The notes under the pieces: model-generated
Seen by the model: the letters and a program-made list of their open reading frames with translations, nothing else
Told to the model about the DNA's origin: nothing
The model's database searches: none
Program-made: the position numbers and the translations under genes
Shown: one piece after another, positions 52,399 to 61,479 of the stretch
Layout of the letters: every line of letters begins with the position of its first letter
Numbering within the stretch: the first letter of the stretch is position 1
Assembly: GCA_944325885.1 (NCBI GenBank)
Contig: CALVBT010000001.1
Span: forward strand, 1-64,000
DNA: 64,000 bases
Direction: 5' to 3'
Source: Candidatus Gastranaerophilales bacterium
GTDB taxonomy: Bacteria; Cyanobacteriota; Vampirovibrionia; Gastranaerophilales; Gastranaerophilaceae

Positions 52399-52430
52399 AT
52401 TTTAGACCAATATCGTGATAATAATCACAA
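52399..52430 (-). promoter_or_regulatory. hydCBA promoter with Rex/CRP-like operator
   Basis: TCGTGATAATAATCACAA at 52413-52430 matches the GTGA-N6-TCAC core of CRP/FNR-family sites and is near the Rex consensus TTGTGA-N6-TCACAA (one fixed position off). A minus-strand -10 TAAAAT is at 52399-52404, so the site overlaps the -35 region. Control of a hydrogenase by NADH/NAD through Rex would make sense but is inferred. Confidence 0.5.
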
Positions 52431-52561
52431 TTACAGGTAATATTTTACATGAGAATCACTATTTTTTCAAGCATTAATAAAAAAATCTATTGTTTGTTGT
52501 TATTCGTTTATATTGATAAAATTAATAATATATGTTTTACTTTATTTGGAGATTATATAAA

Positions 52562-53230
52562 ATGCATGGATTCTTATTTAATGAAAAAATAAAAGCATTT
52601 ACCCTTGCAGAGGTTTTGGTTTCTTTGTCTATAATAGGCGTGATAGCAGCATTAACGATACCTGTTATGATTAATAATGCTGAAAAAGCTGCTTATGCTG
52701 AAGGATGTAAAAAAGCTTTTGTAATATTCTCTACTGCTTTGGATATGGCAAAAACGGATGGGGATATTAATAGTTGGACATTTACAGATGCAGCGACAGT
52801 AACAAATTGGAATAAGATTAAGAAATATTTAAGTATTACAAAAGAATGTATAGGAACATCAGGCTGTTGGTCACCAAATGTAAAAGCTCTTAACGGGGGG
52901 GCTGCAACAAATTTTGTTGCAAACGGGTACGGTTCTCCGACAATATCATTTAAGTTGGCTGATGGTATGAACGGTGCTTTTGATATACACGGTGAAAGTT
53001 TTAATGTTACCAGACCTGCAAATTTAGGTTCTTCATTGCTTTTTGTAGCAGATGTTAACGGTGACAGAGGTCCAAATAAACTTGGTTATGACATATTTAT
53101 CTATGTTTACGACGGAAAAGACCTTGTTCCGGCTGGTGATGATGCGGGCGGAATAGGTGATTGTAAAAAAGACGGCGAAGGCCGTGAATGTGCTGCCCGT
53201 GTTTTGAGAGAAGGAAAAATCAATTATTAA
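52562..53230 (+). CDS. Pilin-like protein with class III signal peptide (copy 1)
   Basis: The N-terminus has the prepilin pattern: a short basic leader, then KAFTLAEVLVSLSIIGVIAAL with Glu at +5 of the mature protein. The rest is soluble and ends with a conserved segment DVNGDRGPNKLGYDIF, likely a calcium or structural loop, and a C-terminal pair C..C before RVLREGKINY. I prefer the ATG at 52562 (GGAGA 10 nt upstream) to 52532, which would include the ribosome site. It is one of three tandem paralogues; no assembly ATPase or peptidase gene is nearby. Confidence 0.85.
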   Translation: MHGFLFNEKIKAFTLAEVLVSLSIIGVIAALTIPVMINNAEKAAYAEGCKKAFVIFSTALDMAKTDGDINSWTFTDAATVTNWNKIKKYLSITKECIGTSGCWSPNVKALNGGAATNFVANGYGSPTISFKLADGMNGAFDIHGESFNVTRPANLGSSLLFVADVNGDRGPNKLGYDIFIYVYDGKDLVPAGDDAGGIGDCKKDGEGRECAARVLREGKINY

Positions 53231-53243
53231 TAAAGGTGAAATT

Positions 53244-53945
53244 ATGAAAATAAAATTTAATGCATTTTCTCTTGCTGAGATAGTTGTTACTTTAATGATT
53301 ATCGGAGTAATTGCTGCGATGACAATACCTTCTATGCAGGAAGATGCAAGAAGAAGAGGTTATGTTGCGGGGTGCAAAAAAGCTTATTCAACTATATCCA
53401 ATGCTGTTGCTCTGGCTGAGCAAAATGAAGGCCCTTTAAGAACCTGGAACTGGAATGATCCTGACGAAATTATTGATAATGTAAGAAAAAATCTTAACCT
53501 TCAAGAATATTGCGGCGAGGATAAATCTAAAAATTGTTTTGCTGATTACAATTATGTTGAATACGGTACAGGTGTAAAAGGCAGCTGGAAAGGTATGAAC
53601 AATGCCCGTTATTTAAAATTTGCTGATGGAATGCATGCAGTGTTTTATACCTGCACAGGCAATAAAAAAGGACCTTGCGGCGTGGATTCATACGGACAAT
53701 TGCCGACTGACACTGTTTATGCATCTTTCTTTGTAGATGTAAACGGCAGCCAGAGTCCAAACAGGCTCGGAGAAGATATTTTCCTGTACAACCTTATTAA
53801 AGACAAAGGTGTTGTTCCGGCAGGAACCGGAGATCACAAAAATTGTCACACAGGCAGAGGGCTTACCTGTACTGCTGCAGCTTTAAAATACGGTGATTTG
53901 AATTATAAAAAACATTTTGCTTCACAAAATAATAAGAAAAATTAA
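53244..53945 (+). CDS. Pilin-like protein with class III signal peptide (copy 2)
   Basis: The 233-residue paralogue begins NAFSLAEIVVTLMIIGVIAAM and then MQEDARRRGYVAGCKKAYS, shared with copy 3. The C-terminal half has DVNGSQSPNRLGEDIF and the final CTAAALKYGDLNY. Extra cysteines (CGEDKSKNC, CTGNKKGPC) suggest disulfides and an exported, folded head. It is 13 nt after copy 1. Confidence 0.87.
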   Translation: MKIKFNAFSLAEIVVTLMIIGVIAAMTIPSMQEDARRRGYVAGCKKAYSTISNAVALAEQNEGPLRTWNWNDPDEIIDNVRKNLNLQEYCGEDKSKNCFADYNYVEYGTGVKGSWKGMNNARYLKFADGMHAVFYTCTGNKKGPCGVDSYGQLPTDTVYASFFVDVNGSQSPNRLGEDIFLYNLIKDKGVVPAGTGDHKNCHTGRGLTCTAAALKYGDLNYKKHFASQNNKKN

Positions 53946-53967
53946 TCTTTTGATGAGGGTAATTGAT

Positions 53968-54645
53968 ATGAAAAAAACAAAAGTTGCCTTTACTATGGCA
54001 GAAATTTTGATAACACTTATGATAATTGGTGTTATTGCTGCTATGACAATCCCTTCTTTACAGGAAGATGCAAGAAGAAGATCATATGCGGTTGCGTGTA
54101 AAAAAGCCTTTTCTTCTTTGTCCGGTGCAATCAGTATGGCAGAACTTGAATACGGCGATATGAAAAGATGGGGGCTTACTGATACTGATACTACAAAGGT
54201 TTTAGACAGGTTTTCTGAAAAAATGAACATTACAAAAACATGTTACAATAAGTCAGGTTGCCTTGGTAAAGGAGAATTTTATCAATTAAACGGAGCAAAA
54301 TATACAAGTCTGAATGCAAACGGTTATGGTTCTCCGACAACAGCTTTTGAAACCGCAGACGGTATGAGCTGGGTTTTTGATATTCAACCAAATAGTCATT
54401 ATATGTTTTTTGTTGATGTAAATACTGCAAACCAGGCACCTAATACACTCGGTGAAGATGTATTTTTATTCCGCTGGTATCCAGACAAGGGGCTTGTTCC
54501 TGAAGGATATAACAAAACACCTTCAAATATTGCTTGCGGCAGAACAAAAACAGGTGTTGAATGTGCTGCTTTAGTTTTGAGATACGGTGATCTTAATTAC
54601 GATAAGCATATTAAAGATGAACTTGCCGGTAAGAAAACGAATTAA
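53968..54645 (+). CDS. Pilin-like protein with class III signal peptide (copy 3)
   Basis: The start is ATG at 53968 (MKKTKVAFTMAEILITL) with GAGGGT upstream; the longer in-frame extension to 53917 overlaps copy 2 and breaks the leader peptide. The 225-residue protein keeps LQEDARRRSYAVACKKAF, DVNTANQAPNTLGEDVF and CAALVLRYGDLNY. It is closest to copy 2. A strong terminator follows directly, so the three genes form one transcript. Confidence 0.87.
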   Translation: MKKTKVAFTMAEILITLMIIGVIAAMTIPSLQEDARRRSYAVACKKAFSSLSGAISMAELEYGDMKRWGLTDTDTTKVLDRFSEKMNITKTCYNKSGCLGKGEFYQLNGAKYTSLNANGYGSPTTAFETADGMSWVFDIQPNSHYMFFVDVNTANQAPNTLGEDVFLFRWYPDKGLVPEGYNKTPSNIACGRTKTGVECAALVLRYGDLNYDKHIKDELAGKKTN

Positions 54646-54647
54646 AT

Positions 54648-54681
54648 AAAAAAGCCTGATTTTTAAAATCAGGCTTTTTTA
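54648..54681. terminator. Bidirectional intrinsic terminator
   Basis: AAAAAAGCCTGAT and ATCAGGCTTTTTT form a 13-bp perfect stem around a TTTTAAA loop, between the convergent pilin-like and sigma-factor genes. Confidence 0.9.
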
Positions 54682-55593
54682 TACAATGCTTTGTTTCATA
54701 CGATTGCTTCTTGTTGAGCTTAGGATATTTTTAAGTTTCATAATTGCCTGTGCGTGCAGCTGGCAGACTCTGGATTCTGAAACATTTATTGTTTCTCCTA
54801 TTTCTTTGAGAGTCATGTTCTCGTGGTAGTAGAGAACCATTATCATTCTTTCTCTTTCCGGTAATCGTTTTAAAGCGGCCTGTAATTCTTTTTTTACATC
54901 TTTATCTACAAGCTGTTCAAGCGGATTTTGTGAATTTTCATCCTGGATTGTGTCTATGATTTCGACACTTTCTTCTGATGTGCCTTTTTTGTCATAAATA
55001 GAGCCGATTTGAGTATCTTCAGCCAGCAGTGCTTCAATTTTGTCTTTTTCCATATTCATTGCTGCTGCCAGTTCTGTTGTAGTGGCGGCTCTGCCGAGAG
55101 ATTGTTTCAGCTTTTCGGCCATCAGTTTTATTTCTTTAATTTTTTTTCTTGTTGAACGGGGAATCCAGTCCTGAGAACGGATTTTGTCAATAATAGTACC
55201 TCTTATTCTCATAAGAGCGTATGTTTCAAACCTTGCACCTTTGTCGGGGGTGTATTTTTCTATGGCATCAATCAGGCCTTCTACGCCATAGCTTGTAATA
55301 TCTTCAATGGAAAACGTTGTTGGAAGATTCATTTTTACACGACTAATTACATATCTTGTCAAATAAATATACTGGACAATGAGTTTGTCACGCAGAGTTT
55401 TTTTTGTTTTGTCTGCAAGATATTCATGCCATAAAGCTTCAAGCTCTTCATCCGAGAGCCTTTTTATTTTGCTATAAGAATTAAACTCTAGTTCTTCACT
55501 CATCTCAGCCTGATATCCAACGATTTCCCCTAAAAGTCTTGAATATATGATGGTATATTCATATTCTACCTTCTGAGAGAGAATTCGAATCAT
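54679..55593 (-). CDS. Sigma-70 family factor, FliA/WhiG group
   Basis: A sigma factor with region 2 (YVISRVKMNLPTTFSIEDITSYGVEGLIDAIEKY, read as two parts; then RFETYALMRIRGTIIDKIRSQDW), region 3 (RSTRKKIKEIKLM) and region 4 (LPERERMIMVLYY, LKEIGETINVSESRVCQLH). The order and IRSQDWIPRS-type sequence fit the sigma-28 group. The start is uncertain: ATG at 55593 gives 304 residues; ATG at 55503 (MSEELEF) would give the usual length of about 274. It follows radA by 15 nt. Its targets may include the pilin-like genes, but no sigma-28 promoter was proven. Confidence 0.88.
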   Translation of the reverse strand: MIRILSQKVEYEYTIIYSRLLGEIVGYQAEMSEELEFNSYSKIKRLSDEELEALWHEYLADKTKKTLRDKLIVQYIYLTRYVISRVKMNLPTTFSIEDITSYGVEGLIDAIEKYTPDKGARFETYALMRIRGTIIDKIRSQDWIPRSTRKKIKEIKLMAEKLKQSLGRAATTTELAAAMNMEKDKIEALLAEDTQIGSIYDKKGTSEESVEIIDTIQDENSQNPLEQLVDKDVKKELQAALKRLPERERMIMVLYYHENMTLKEIGETINVSESRVCQLHAQAIMKLKNILSSTRSNRMKQSIV

Positions 55594-55608
55594 GTATATG
55601 TATGATTT

Positions 55609-56976
55609 TTAATTCACGCAGGCGGTAATTGCCTCTAAAAGTCTGTGAACAGGCATGATTTCTATGTTTTTAAAATCTTCTTTTTTTACTGTATTTGTTG
55701 CCGGGATTATTATTTTTTTAAAGCCGAGTTTTTCTGCTTCTTTGATTCTTTTTTCAATATTATTTATTGCCCTTACTTCTCCTGACAGACCGAGTTCGCC
55801 GACAATTGCAGTGTCAGGGCTTACACAGACATCTCTGGCACAAGTCGCAACAGCCAGTGCAACGCCGAGGTCTGCTGCCGGTTCATCAATTTCGAGTCCG
55901 CCTATTACATTGACATAGACATCTTGTTTGCTGAGATTTAGCCCTACTCTTTTTTCCAGCACAGCAAGAATCTGAAGCAGTCTGTTGTAGTCTATACCGT
56001 TAGACACACGCCTAGGGCTGGGGTATGAAGTTGTTCCGACAAGAGCCTGTATCTCGATTAAAAGAGGTCTTGTGCCTTCATTTGTCGCAATGATGACACT
56101 GCCCGGCGTGTTGTTTTTTGTCCTCTCATTCAAAAACATTTCGCTCGGGTTTGAGATTTCGTGCAGGCCGTCATCGCACATATTGAAAACACCGACTTCA
56201 TTTGTTGTACCAAAACGGTTTTTCATACATCTTAAGAGTCTGTAGGATTTGTATCTGTCGCCTTCAAAATAGATTACAGTGTCGACCATGTGTTCCAGAA
56301 CTTTAGGCCCTGCAATGTTGCCTTCTTTTGTTACGTGGCCGATTACAACAACAGTTATATTCTTGTTTTTTGCTATATCCATAAGGATATTTGTGCATTC
56401 GCGTATTTGAGAAACACTGCCTGGAGAGCTTGAAATATCTGTTGTATAGACAGCCTGAATACTGTCAATTATTAAAATTTCAGGTTTTAGCTCTTCTATC
56501 TGGTGTTTTATTGCTTCAAAATTTGTCTGGGAATATATATAAAGCGAGTCTGAATTTACCTTGAGCCTTTGCGCTCTCAGTTTTACCTGGGAGGCAGATT
56601 CTTCCGCAGAAACATAAAGTGCTTTTCTTCCGCCTTTACAGATAGCCCTGCCGGTTTGTAAAAGAATAGTCGATTTACCTATTCCGGGGTCGCCTGCCAG
56701 CAAAACTATCGACCCTTGCACAAGACCTCCGCCAAGCACTCTGTCAAATTCTTCTATCCCTGTTGAAAACCTGATGGAATTGTCTATTGTTATGTCATTA
56801 ATCAGGCACGGCATTGTGTCATTCATTGCAATTTTTGTGTGCTGCTGTTTTGAAGAGGTTTCTACCACTTCTTCAACAAGTGTACTCCACTGCCCGCAGT
56901 CAGGGCATTTGCCCAGATATTTTGCTGTTTCGTATCCGCAATTTTGACATATCCATTTTGTTTTTAGTTTTGCCAT
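55609..56976 (-). CDS. radA: DNA repair protein RadA/Sms
   Basis: The 455-residue protein has the N-terminal zinc ribbon CQNCGYETAKYLGKCPDCGQW, Walker A GDPGIGKST, the RadA-specific KNRFG motif and a Lon-like C-terminal domain (NVIGGLEIDEPAADLGVALA). It promotes branch migration during recombination. Length and order are canonical. Confidence 0.96.
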   Translation of the reverse strand: MAKLKTKWICQNCGYETAKYLGKCPDCGQWSTLVEEVVETSSKQQHTKIAMNDTMPCLINDITIDNSIRFSTGIEEFDRVLGGGLVQGSIVLLAGDPGIGKSTILLQTGRAICKGGRKALYVSAEESASQVKLRAQRLKVNSDSLYIYSQTNFEAIKHQIEELKPEILIIDSIQAVYTTDISSSPGSVSQIRECTNILMDIAKNKNITVVVIGHVTKEGNIAGPKVLEHMVDTVIYFEGDRYKSYRLLRCMKNRFGTTNEVGVFNMCDDGLHEISNPSEMFLNERTKNNTPGSVIIATNEGTRPLLIEIQALVGTTSYPSPRRVSNGIDYNRLLQILAVLEKRVGLNLSKQDVYVNVIGGLEIDEPAADLGVALAVATCARDVCVSPDTAIVGELGLSGEVRAINNIEKRIKEAEKLGFKKIIIPATNTVKKEDFKNIEIMPVHRLLEAITACVN

Positions 56977-57110
56977 TTTTTAATTATACATAAATTTTTT
57001 ACTTAAATTTGTAACAATATTTAAACAATTACATTAAAGTATATCCTTTTATACTACAAAGGTGGTACATTATTTATAATTTAAATAAAATCAGGAAAAG
57101 GTGAAAAAAG

Positions 57111-57737
57111 ATGAATGTTACTGCTGTATCTATTTATTCACATTCCAGAGCCAATAATTTAAAGGGCAAACAAGAACACCCTTCTAATTTCTCCCCAAAA
57201 AAATCTGCAGCACCTTCTTTTGGCGATGCCTGGCTCGGAAAGTTGAGTGAACAAGAAATTAAATCTCTTTATGGAGATGGTAAAAAGCTATGGGCTTTGA
57301 TGTCTGAGGCTATTCCCGTGCTGGGGAAAAAGGTCGGGGATATGCTTTCAGTAAGGATAGATTTGCATCCAGATGTACTTCGTTATATGAGCGTACATGT
57401 AAAAACTGAAAATAATAAAATGGACGAAATGCTTGATTATATTGTAAAAAACAATGATAAAAAATTCGGATTTCCTAAACCGTTAATTGATTCTTTCAAA
57501 AAACATGAAAGAAATTTTACGGACTGGTTGAATAATGAAGACTTTATCCCTTTTAAACAGGAAATTGATATTGTCGGATATGATAAAGCAAGAAAAGATT
57601 TAATGGATTTTTCTAATAAAGCTAATCTGGATGGTTTTATAAAAGCTATGTACAAACTGGATCCGCCGAGGTCTTTTGTAAAAGAAAAAGCAAAAGAACC
57701 TATTCCGTCTTACTACTGGGAATTTATTGGAGGCTGA
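57111..57737 (+). CDS. Unknown protein with N-terminal PSFG motif
   Basis: The 208-residue protein has a low-complexity Ser/Lys/Asn N-terminus ending in APSFGD (35-40) and then a mainly helical, charged body. No signal peptide, membrane segment or known domain is visible. AGGAAAAGGTG precedes the ATG. It is followed immediately by a second PSFG-motif gene, so the two are likely partners. I do not recognise a family. Confidence 0.7.
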   Translation: MNVTAVSIYSHSRANNLKGKQEHPSNFSPKKSAAPSFGDAWLGKLSEQEIKSLYGDGKKLWALMSEAIPVLGKKVGDMLSVRIDLHPDVLRYMSVHVKTENNKMDEMLDYIVKNNDKKFGFPKPLIDSFKKHERNFTDWLNNEDFIPFKQEIDIVGYDKARKDLMDFSNKANLDGFIKAMYKLDPPRSFVKEKAKEPIPSYYWEFIGG

Positions 57738-57738
57738 T

Positions 57739-58410
57739 ATGAGTATAAGACCTGTTTCTTCATCAATTTATAACACTACAAATTTTAACAATAAAAGAAA
57801 TCAAAAACCTTCTTTCGGAGCTACTGTAAAACTTGCAACGTCTGTTTGCGATTCTATTTCAGGACGTCTTGTTTATTTAAATGAACAGCCGTTGAAAAGG
57901 ATTGTTGAGCTGATTGTTCCGGAACTCAAAAAACTGGATGACAATCTGCGTATCACTGTGAGCGGTGCAAGCAAGCCGCCCGAAGCGTGGGACTTGTTTA
58001 AGAAAAAACAAAAAGGTTTGAAATTCGATATAACATATTTTGATAAAAAGAAATTTTACAACGATATTATGCAAGACCCGAAACAGGAGGTTCTGCTATC
58101 TGAAAATATCCGCAAAGCATTGAAAGATAAAGATAGAAATGTTTTGTATATGCTGGGAGAAACATTCGGCGTAGGAAAGTTGTACTATCCTGAACGTGGA
58201 GAAACACCGGAAGGCTACGTAAAAAATACTATAAAACTTATAAAACAGTTTTTGCCGATTATGCCAAGCAGACTGCTCGAAACCGGCGGTGTTGTAAAAA
58301 ATCCCAGTACCGGAAAATTTCAATTTATGTCAGTCGGTTTAGCAAACAAAAAACCGTGGAATATATATCACGGCATTGAAATTATGCCTGCACCAATTAA
58401 CGTTGCATAA
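57739..58410 (+). CDS. Unknown protein with N-terminal PSFG motif
   Basis: The 223-residue protein starts at ATG 57739, 5 nt after GGAGG and 1 nt after the previous stop. Its N-terminus is Ser/Asn-rich and ends KPSFGATV (23-30). A folded-looking part follows: PLKRIVELIVPELKKL, KGLKFDITYFDKKKFY and a C-terminal GIEIMPAPINVA. No known domain is recognised. The disordered leader plus PSFG repeats the pattern of its neighbour. Confidence 0.7.
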   Translation: MSIRPVSSSIYNTTNFNNKRNQKPSFGATVKLATSVCDSISGRLVYLNEQPLKRIVELIVPELKKLDDNLRITVSGASKPPEAWDLFKKKQKGLKFDITYFDKKKFYNDIMQDPKQEVLLSENIRKALKDKDRNVLYMLGETFGVGKLYYPERGETPEGYVKNTIKLIKQFLPIMPSRLLETGGVVKNPSTGKFQFMSVGLANKKPWNIYHGIEIMPAPINVA

Positions 58411-58435
58411 GTTTTGAAGTAATAAATTTTTCTAT

Positions 58436-58469
58436 GCTGGCGGCGTATTACATATAATACGCTGCCAGC
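58436..58469. other. 15-bp inverted repeat at the end of nuoN
   Basis: GCTGGCGGCGTATTA and TAATACGCTGCCAGC (one G-T pair) flank a 4-nt loop. The repeat overlaps the last codons of nuoN and the gap between convergent genes. There is no U-run after it on either strand, so termination is possible but not typical. Confidence 0.5.
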
Positions 58470-59899
58470 TGGCATAACTGTATTATTTTGTCCGCAAACA
58501 GGCAGGCAAACACTGTTGCCAGCGCACAGGCATATAGAATAAATTTTGACGATATTACCCTTGTATCAATTTCTATTTGTGTTTCTATACGTCTGAACAA
58601 GGCACGGATGATTCTCCAGTAGCCGTATATCATAATTACGCAACATACAAGAGCTGCTATCAAAAACGGCAGGAAGATAAATCCTGACCTTGCAACTGCA
58701 GAAAATATATAAAGCTTTGCCGCAAAACCGCAGGTCGGTGCGAGTCCCGCAAGTGCAATCAAAATTGTGGTAAATGCTATTACATAATAAGGTCTGTGAT
58801 AAATTACGCCTTTTAGGTCATCGAGTTTTTCCAGCTTTGCTGAGTTGTATAAAAGTATAATTGCAGACCAGGCCCCTATTGTAGCTATTACATAACAAAA
58901 AAGGTAAAATAGCACGCTGGACAAACTGTATACAGAAAAAACGCATAACCCGAGCAGCATTATTCCTGACTGTACGCTCATAGAATATGCCATCAGCCTT
59001 TTTAGATTTTCCTGCCTGATTGCAGATAAAGAACCAAATAGTATTGTCAAAACAGCAATACTTGCAAGCACAATTTTTATTGTGAAGGTGTAGTTGAGAA
59101 ATATTAATAAGATTCTTGATAATATCCCGAAACCTGCCAGCACGGGAATCAAAGACATATATGCACCTATCGGATGGCTGGCACCTTCAAAAGTGTCCGG
59201 AAGCCAGCTTGAAAAAGGCACGAGTCCGAGTTTGAATAAAAACGTGCAAAGCATCAAAATCATTGCAAAGGTCAGCAGGATTTGCGGCTGGTTTTGTGAA
59301 AAATAAAGACTTATTAAATCAAAGTTTGTTTGTGCGCACATTCCGTAAATTAATGACAAACCCATTAAAAATAAAGAAGAAACCACTGCGTTTTGTATAA
59401 TATATCCAAACGTTAACTGTTTTGCATCAGGATTTTTGTTCAGGGACAAAAGCAGATAACAGCTCAGCCCGAGTGCCTCTAAAGAAACAAAAAGCGATAT
59501 AAAATCAACAGAACTGACAACACACATTGCAAAAAGTATTCCGGATAAAAATACGGCAAAGTATTCAAACGCTCTGTCCCTTTTTTCTCGTATCATATTC
59601 CTCGATAACAGTGTCAGGCAAAAACCGCTTATTAGTATAAGAATTTTAAAGAATACAGTATATATGTTTGTTAAAAACGTGTCGTTAAATGCATAAGCCT
59701 CAGGCTCTATCTGCAAATAAAAGGTAGAACAAAGCGCAAGCACAATGCCAAGAATTGTGAACCATTTTGACAGTTTGTATAAATATGTGCTGAAAAATTG
59801 TCCTGCTATTAAATTAAAAATTATAAACAGTGTTATTATCAGCTCCGGAAAGTATGCTCCGGCTATTTGTGCAATTTGTGCGCTTAACACCTCTGACAT
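58448..59899 (-). CDS. nuoN: NADH-quinone oxidoreductase subunit N
   Basis: The 483-residue antiporter-like membrane subunit keeps Glu141 (SLEALGLSCYLL), Lys223 (LFKLGLVPF) and the TM12-type lysine in FAAKLYIF. In the TM8 position where Lys247 sits in the E. coli protein, by eye alignment this protein has Val253 (MSLIPVLAGFG). About 14 membrane helices are visible. It ends the nuoJKLMN run. The missing lysine raises doubt about full proton pumping. Confidence 0.9.
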   Translation of the reverse strand: MSEVLSAQIAQIAGAYFPELIITLFIIFNLIAGQFFSTYLYKLSKWFTILGIVLALCSTFYLQIEPEAYAFNDTFLTNIYTVFFKILILISGFCLTLLSRNMIREKRDRAFEYFAVFLSGILFAMCVVSSVDFISLFVSLEALGLSCYLLLSLNKNPDAKQLTFGYIIQNAVVSSLFLMGLSLIYGMCAQTNFDLISLYFSQNQPQILLTFAMILMLCTFLFKLGLVPFSSWLPDTFEGASHPIGAYMSLIPVLAGFGILSRILLIFLNYTFTIKIVLASIAVLTILFGSLSAIRQENLKRLMAYSMSVQSGIMLLGLCVFSVYSLSSVLFYLFCYVIATIGAWSAIILLYNSAKLEKLDDLKGVIYHRPYYVIAFTTILIALAGLAPTCGFAAKLYIFSAVARSGFIFLPFLIAALVCCVIMIYGYWRIIRALFRRIETQIEIDTRVISSKFILYACALATVFACLFADKIIQLCQLAAYYM

Positions 59900-59932
59900 C
59901 AGACACGACTCCGCATATTTTTGTCTTTGTTT

Positions 59933-61456
59933 TTATACCTGTAATACATCTAAAATTATACTCGAAACAGATTGATAAATTTGTATAATACTCATCGGAT
60001 ATATCCCAAAATAAATTATTACAAGGCACAAAACAGACAGTACGCTTGTTTCTTGCGGTGAAAGATCTTTGATTTTTTTCCATTGATCCAATAATACAGA
60101 ACAAAATACTTTGTAAAAAAAGTACATAATGTATCCTGCAGAAACTGCTATTGCGCAGAGTCCTGTTATTGCCGCAATTTTTACCATAAGCTGCTGATCA
60201 AGATTGGAGAGCATTGCCCCTGTCAAAACCATCAACTTTGGCGTAAACATCATCAAAAACGGCAGACCTATCGCACAAAAACAAATTATCAATGCAAGGT
60301 ACATACACTTTGGCATTACCTGCCCAAGTCCGCCAAGAGCCGTAATATAAGTTGTTTTTGTACGGAATTGTATGCTCGATATCACAACAAACAATGCACT
60401 GTATACAATTGCACAGGCAATAGCCGTAAATATTGCACCGTTAAAACCGGTCTGATTTAAACATCCCAGCCCTACCATAATAAAGCCTGCTGCAGATATG
60501 TTGGCATAGGATACCATCTTTTTTATTCCCTGCTGGCATATAGATAATGCGCCTGCATATATTATGTTAACAAGCCCCCATATCATCAGTACAGGTGCAA
60601 ATAATTTGAAAATTTCAGGAAACACCTGCATATTAAATCTGATTAACCCGTACAGACCTGTGTTCAGAATGATACCTGACATTAAAATGTTTACGGGAGC
60701 CGCTGCTTTGCTCTGTATGTCAGGATACCAGTTGTGAAAAGGAACAAACGGAATCCTCAGCATAAAGCCTATCAGGAAATTTATAAATACAGTGACCTGA
60801 AACCACAGCGGGTAGATTTTTTCATCCATATTTAGTGATTCGATGTTTGCTGTCAGTACATTGCTCACTGCAAAGTTGTAATAATACAAAATCAGCATAC
60901 CGAAAAACAAAAACATATTTGCCACAAACGAAGTAATTGTGAATTTTATCGCAGCACGTCTTGCCTCGGAGTTTCCCCATTGCGAAACAAGAAAATATAT
61001 CGGAATCAATGACAGTTCCCAGAAAACAAAAAACAGGAACATATCCTTTGCGCATAAAATCCCAAGAACCGAGGACTCCAGCAAAAATACCATTGCATAG
61101 TAGAGTTTATGTTTTGAGCGGATATGTATCTTGCTGATAAAAAGAGTAATTAGCACAATAAATGTCGTCAAAACAACCAGCAAAAGTGCGATTCCATCCA
61201 CGGCAAATTTTGCACTGATGCCAAGACTCTTTAACCACGACATACCAAAAAATGTCAGTTCTTTTTCATAAGACATTCCAAACAGGCTCGTGTCAAAAAA
61301 TGCCAGAAATAAAAGTGCATAAATAAAATGAAAACTGGCAAACCATTTTGCACTTCTTCTTACAATCACCTGATGATTCGGAAATTGCGGAAACATTATG
61401 ATGATTGCCGCTATCACGGGTAAGAATATCAGCCATATTAAAGATAAAAAGTTCAT
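59933..61456 (-). CDS. nuoM: NADH-quinone oxidoreductase subunit M
   Basis: The 507-residue subunit keeps the glutamate in VFWELSLIPIYF (Glu147) and the PFHNWYPDI loop. By eye alignment with E. coli NuoM, Lys234 is Arg234 (FMLRIPFVPF), Lys265 is Asn265 (IILNTGLYG) and Glu407 is Lys407 (MFTPKLMVL). The usual PDAHxxAPT loop reads PDIQSKAAAP. About 14 helices remain. Family is certain; coupling competence is not. Confidence 0.9.
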   Translation of the reverse strand: MNFLSLIWLIFLPVIAAIIIMFPQFPNHQVIVRRSAKWFASFHFIYALLFLAFFDTSLFGMSYEKELTFFGMSWLKSLGISAKFAVDGIALLLVVLTTFIVLITLFISKIHIRSKHKLYYAMVFLLESSVLGILCAKDMFLFFVFWELSLIPIYFLVSQWGNSEARRAAIKFTITSFVANMFLFFGMLILYYYNFAVSNVLTANIESLNMDEKIYPLWFQVTVFINFLIGFMLRIPFVPFHNWYPDIQSKAAAPVNILMSGIILNTGLYGLIRFNMQVFPEIFKLFAPVLMIWGLVNIIYAGALSICQQGIKKMVSYANISAAGFIMVGLGCLNQTGFNGAIFTAIACAIVYSALFVVISSIQFRTKTTYITALGGLGQVMPKCMYLALIICFCAIGLPFLMMFTPKLMVLTGAMLSNLDQQLMVKIAAITGLCAIAVSAGYIMYFFYKVFCSVLLDQWKKIKDLSPQETSVLSVLCLVIIYFGIYPMSIIQIYQSVSSIILDVLQV

Positions 61457-61479
61457 ATAATTTTACTCCGAATTGTTCC

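Noticed and set aside
57015-57080. AGTATA-TCCTTT-TATACT followed by AAAGGTGGTAC, considered as a T-box or riboswitch
   Set aside because: Too short; no further conserved stems or a terminator/antiterminator pair before the gene at 57111.
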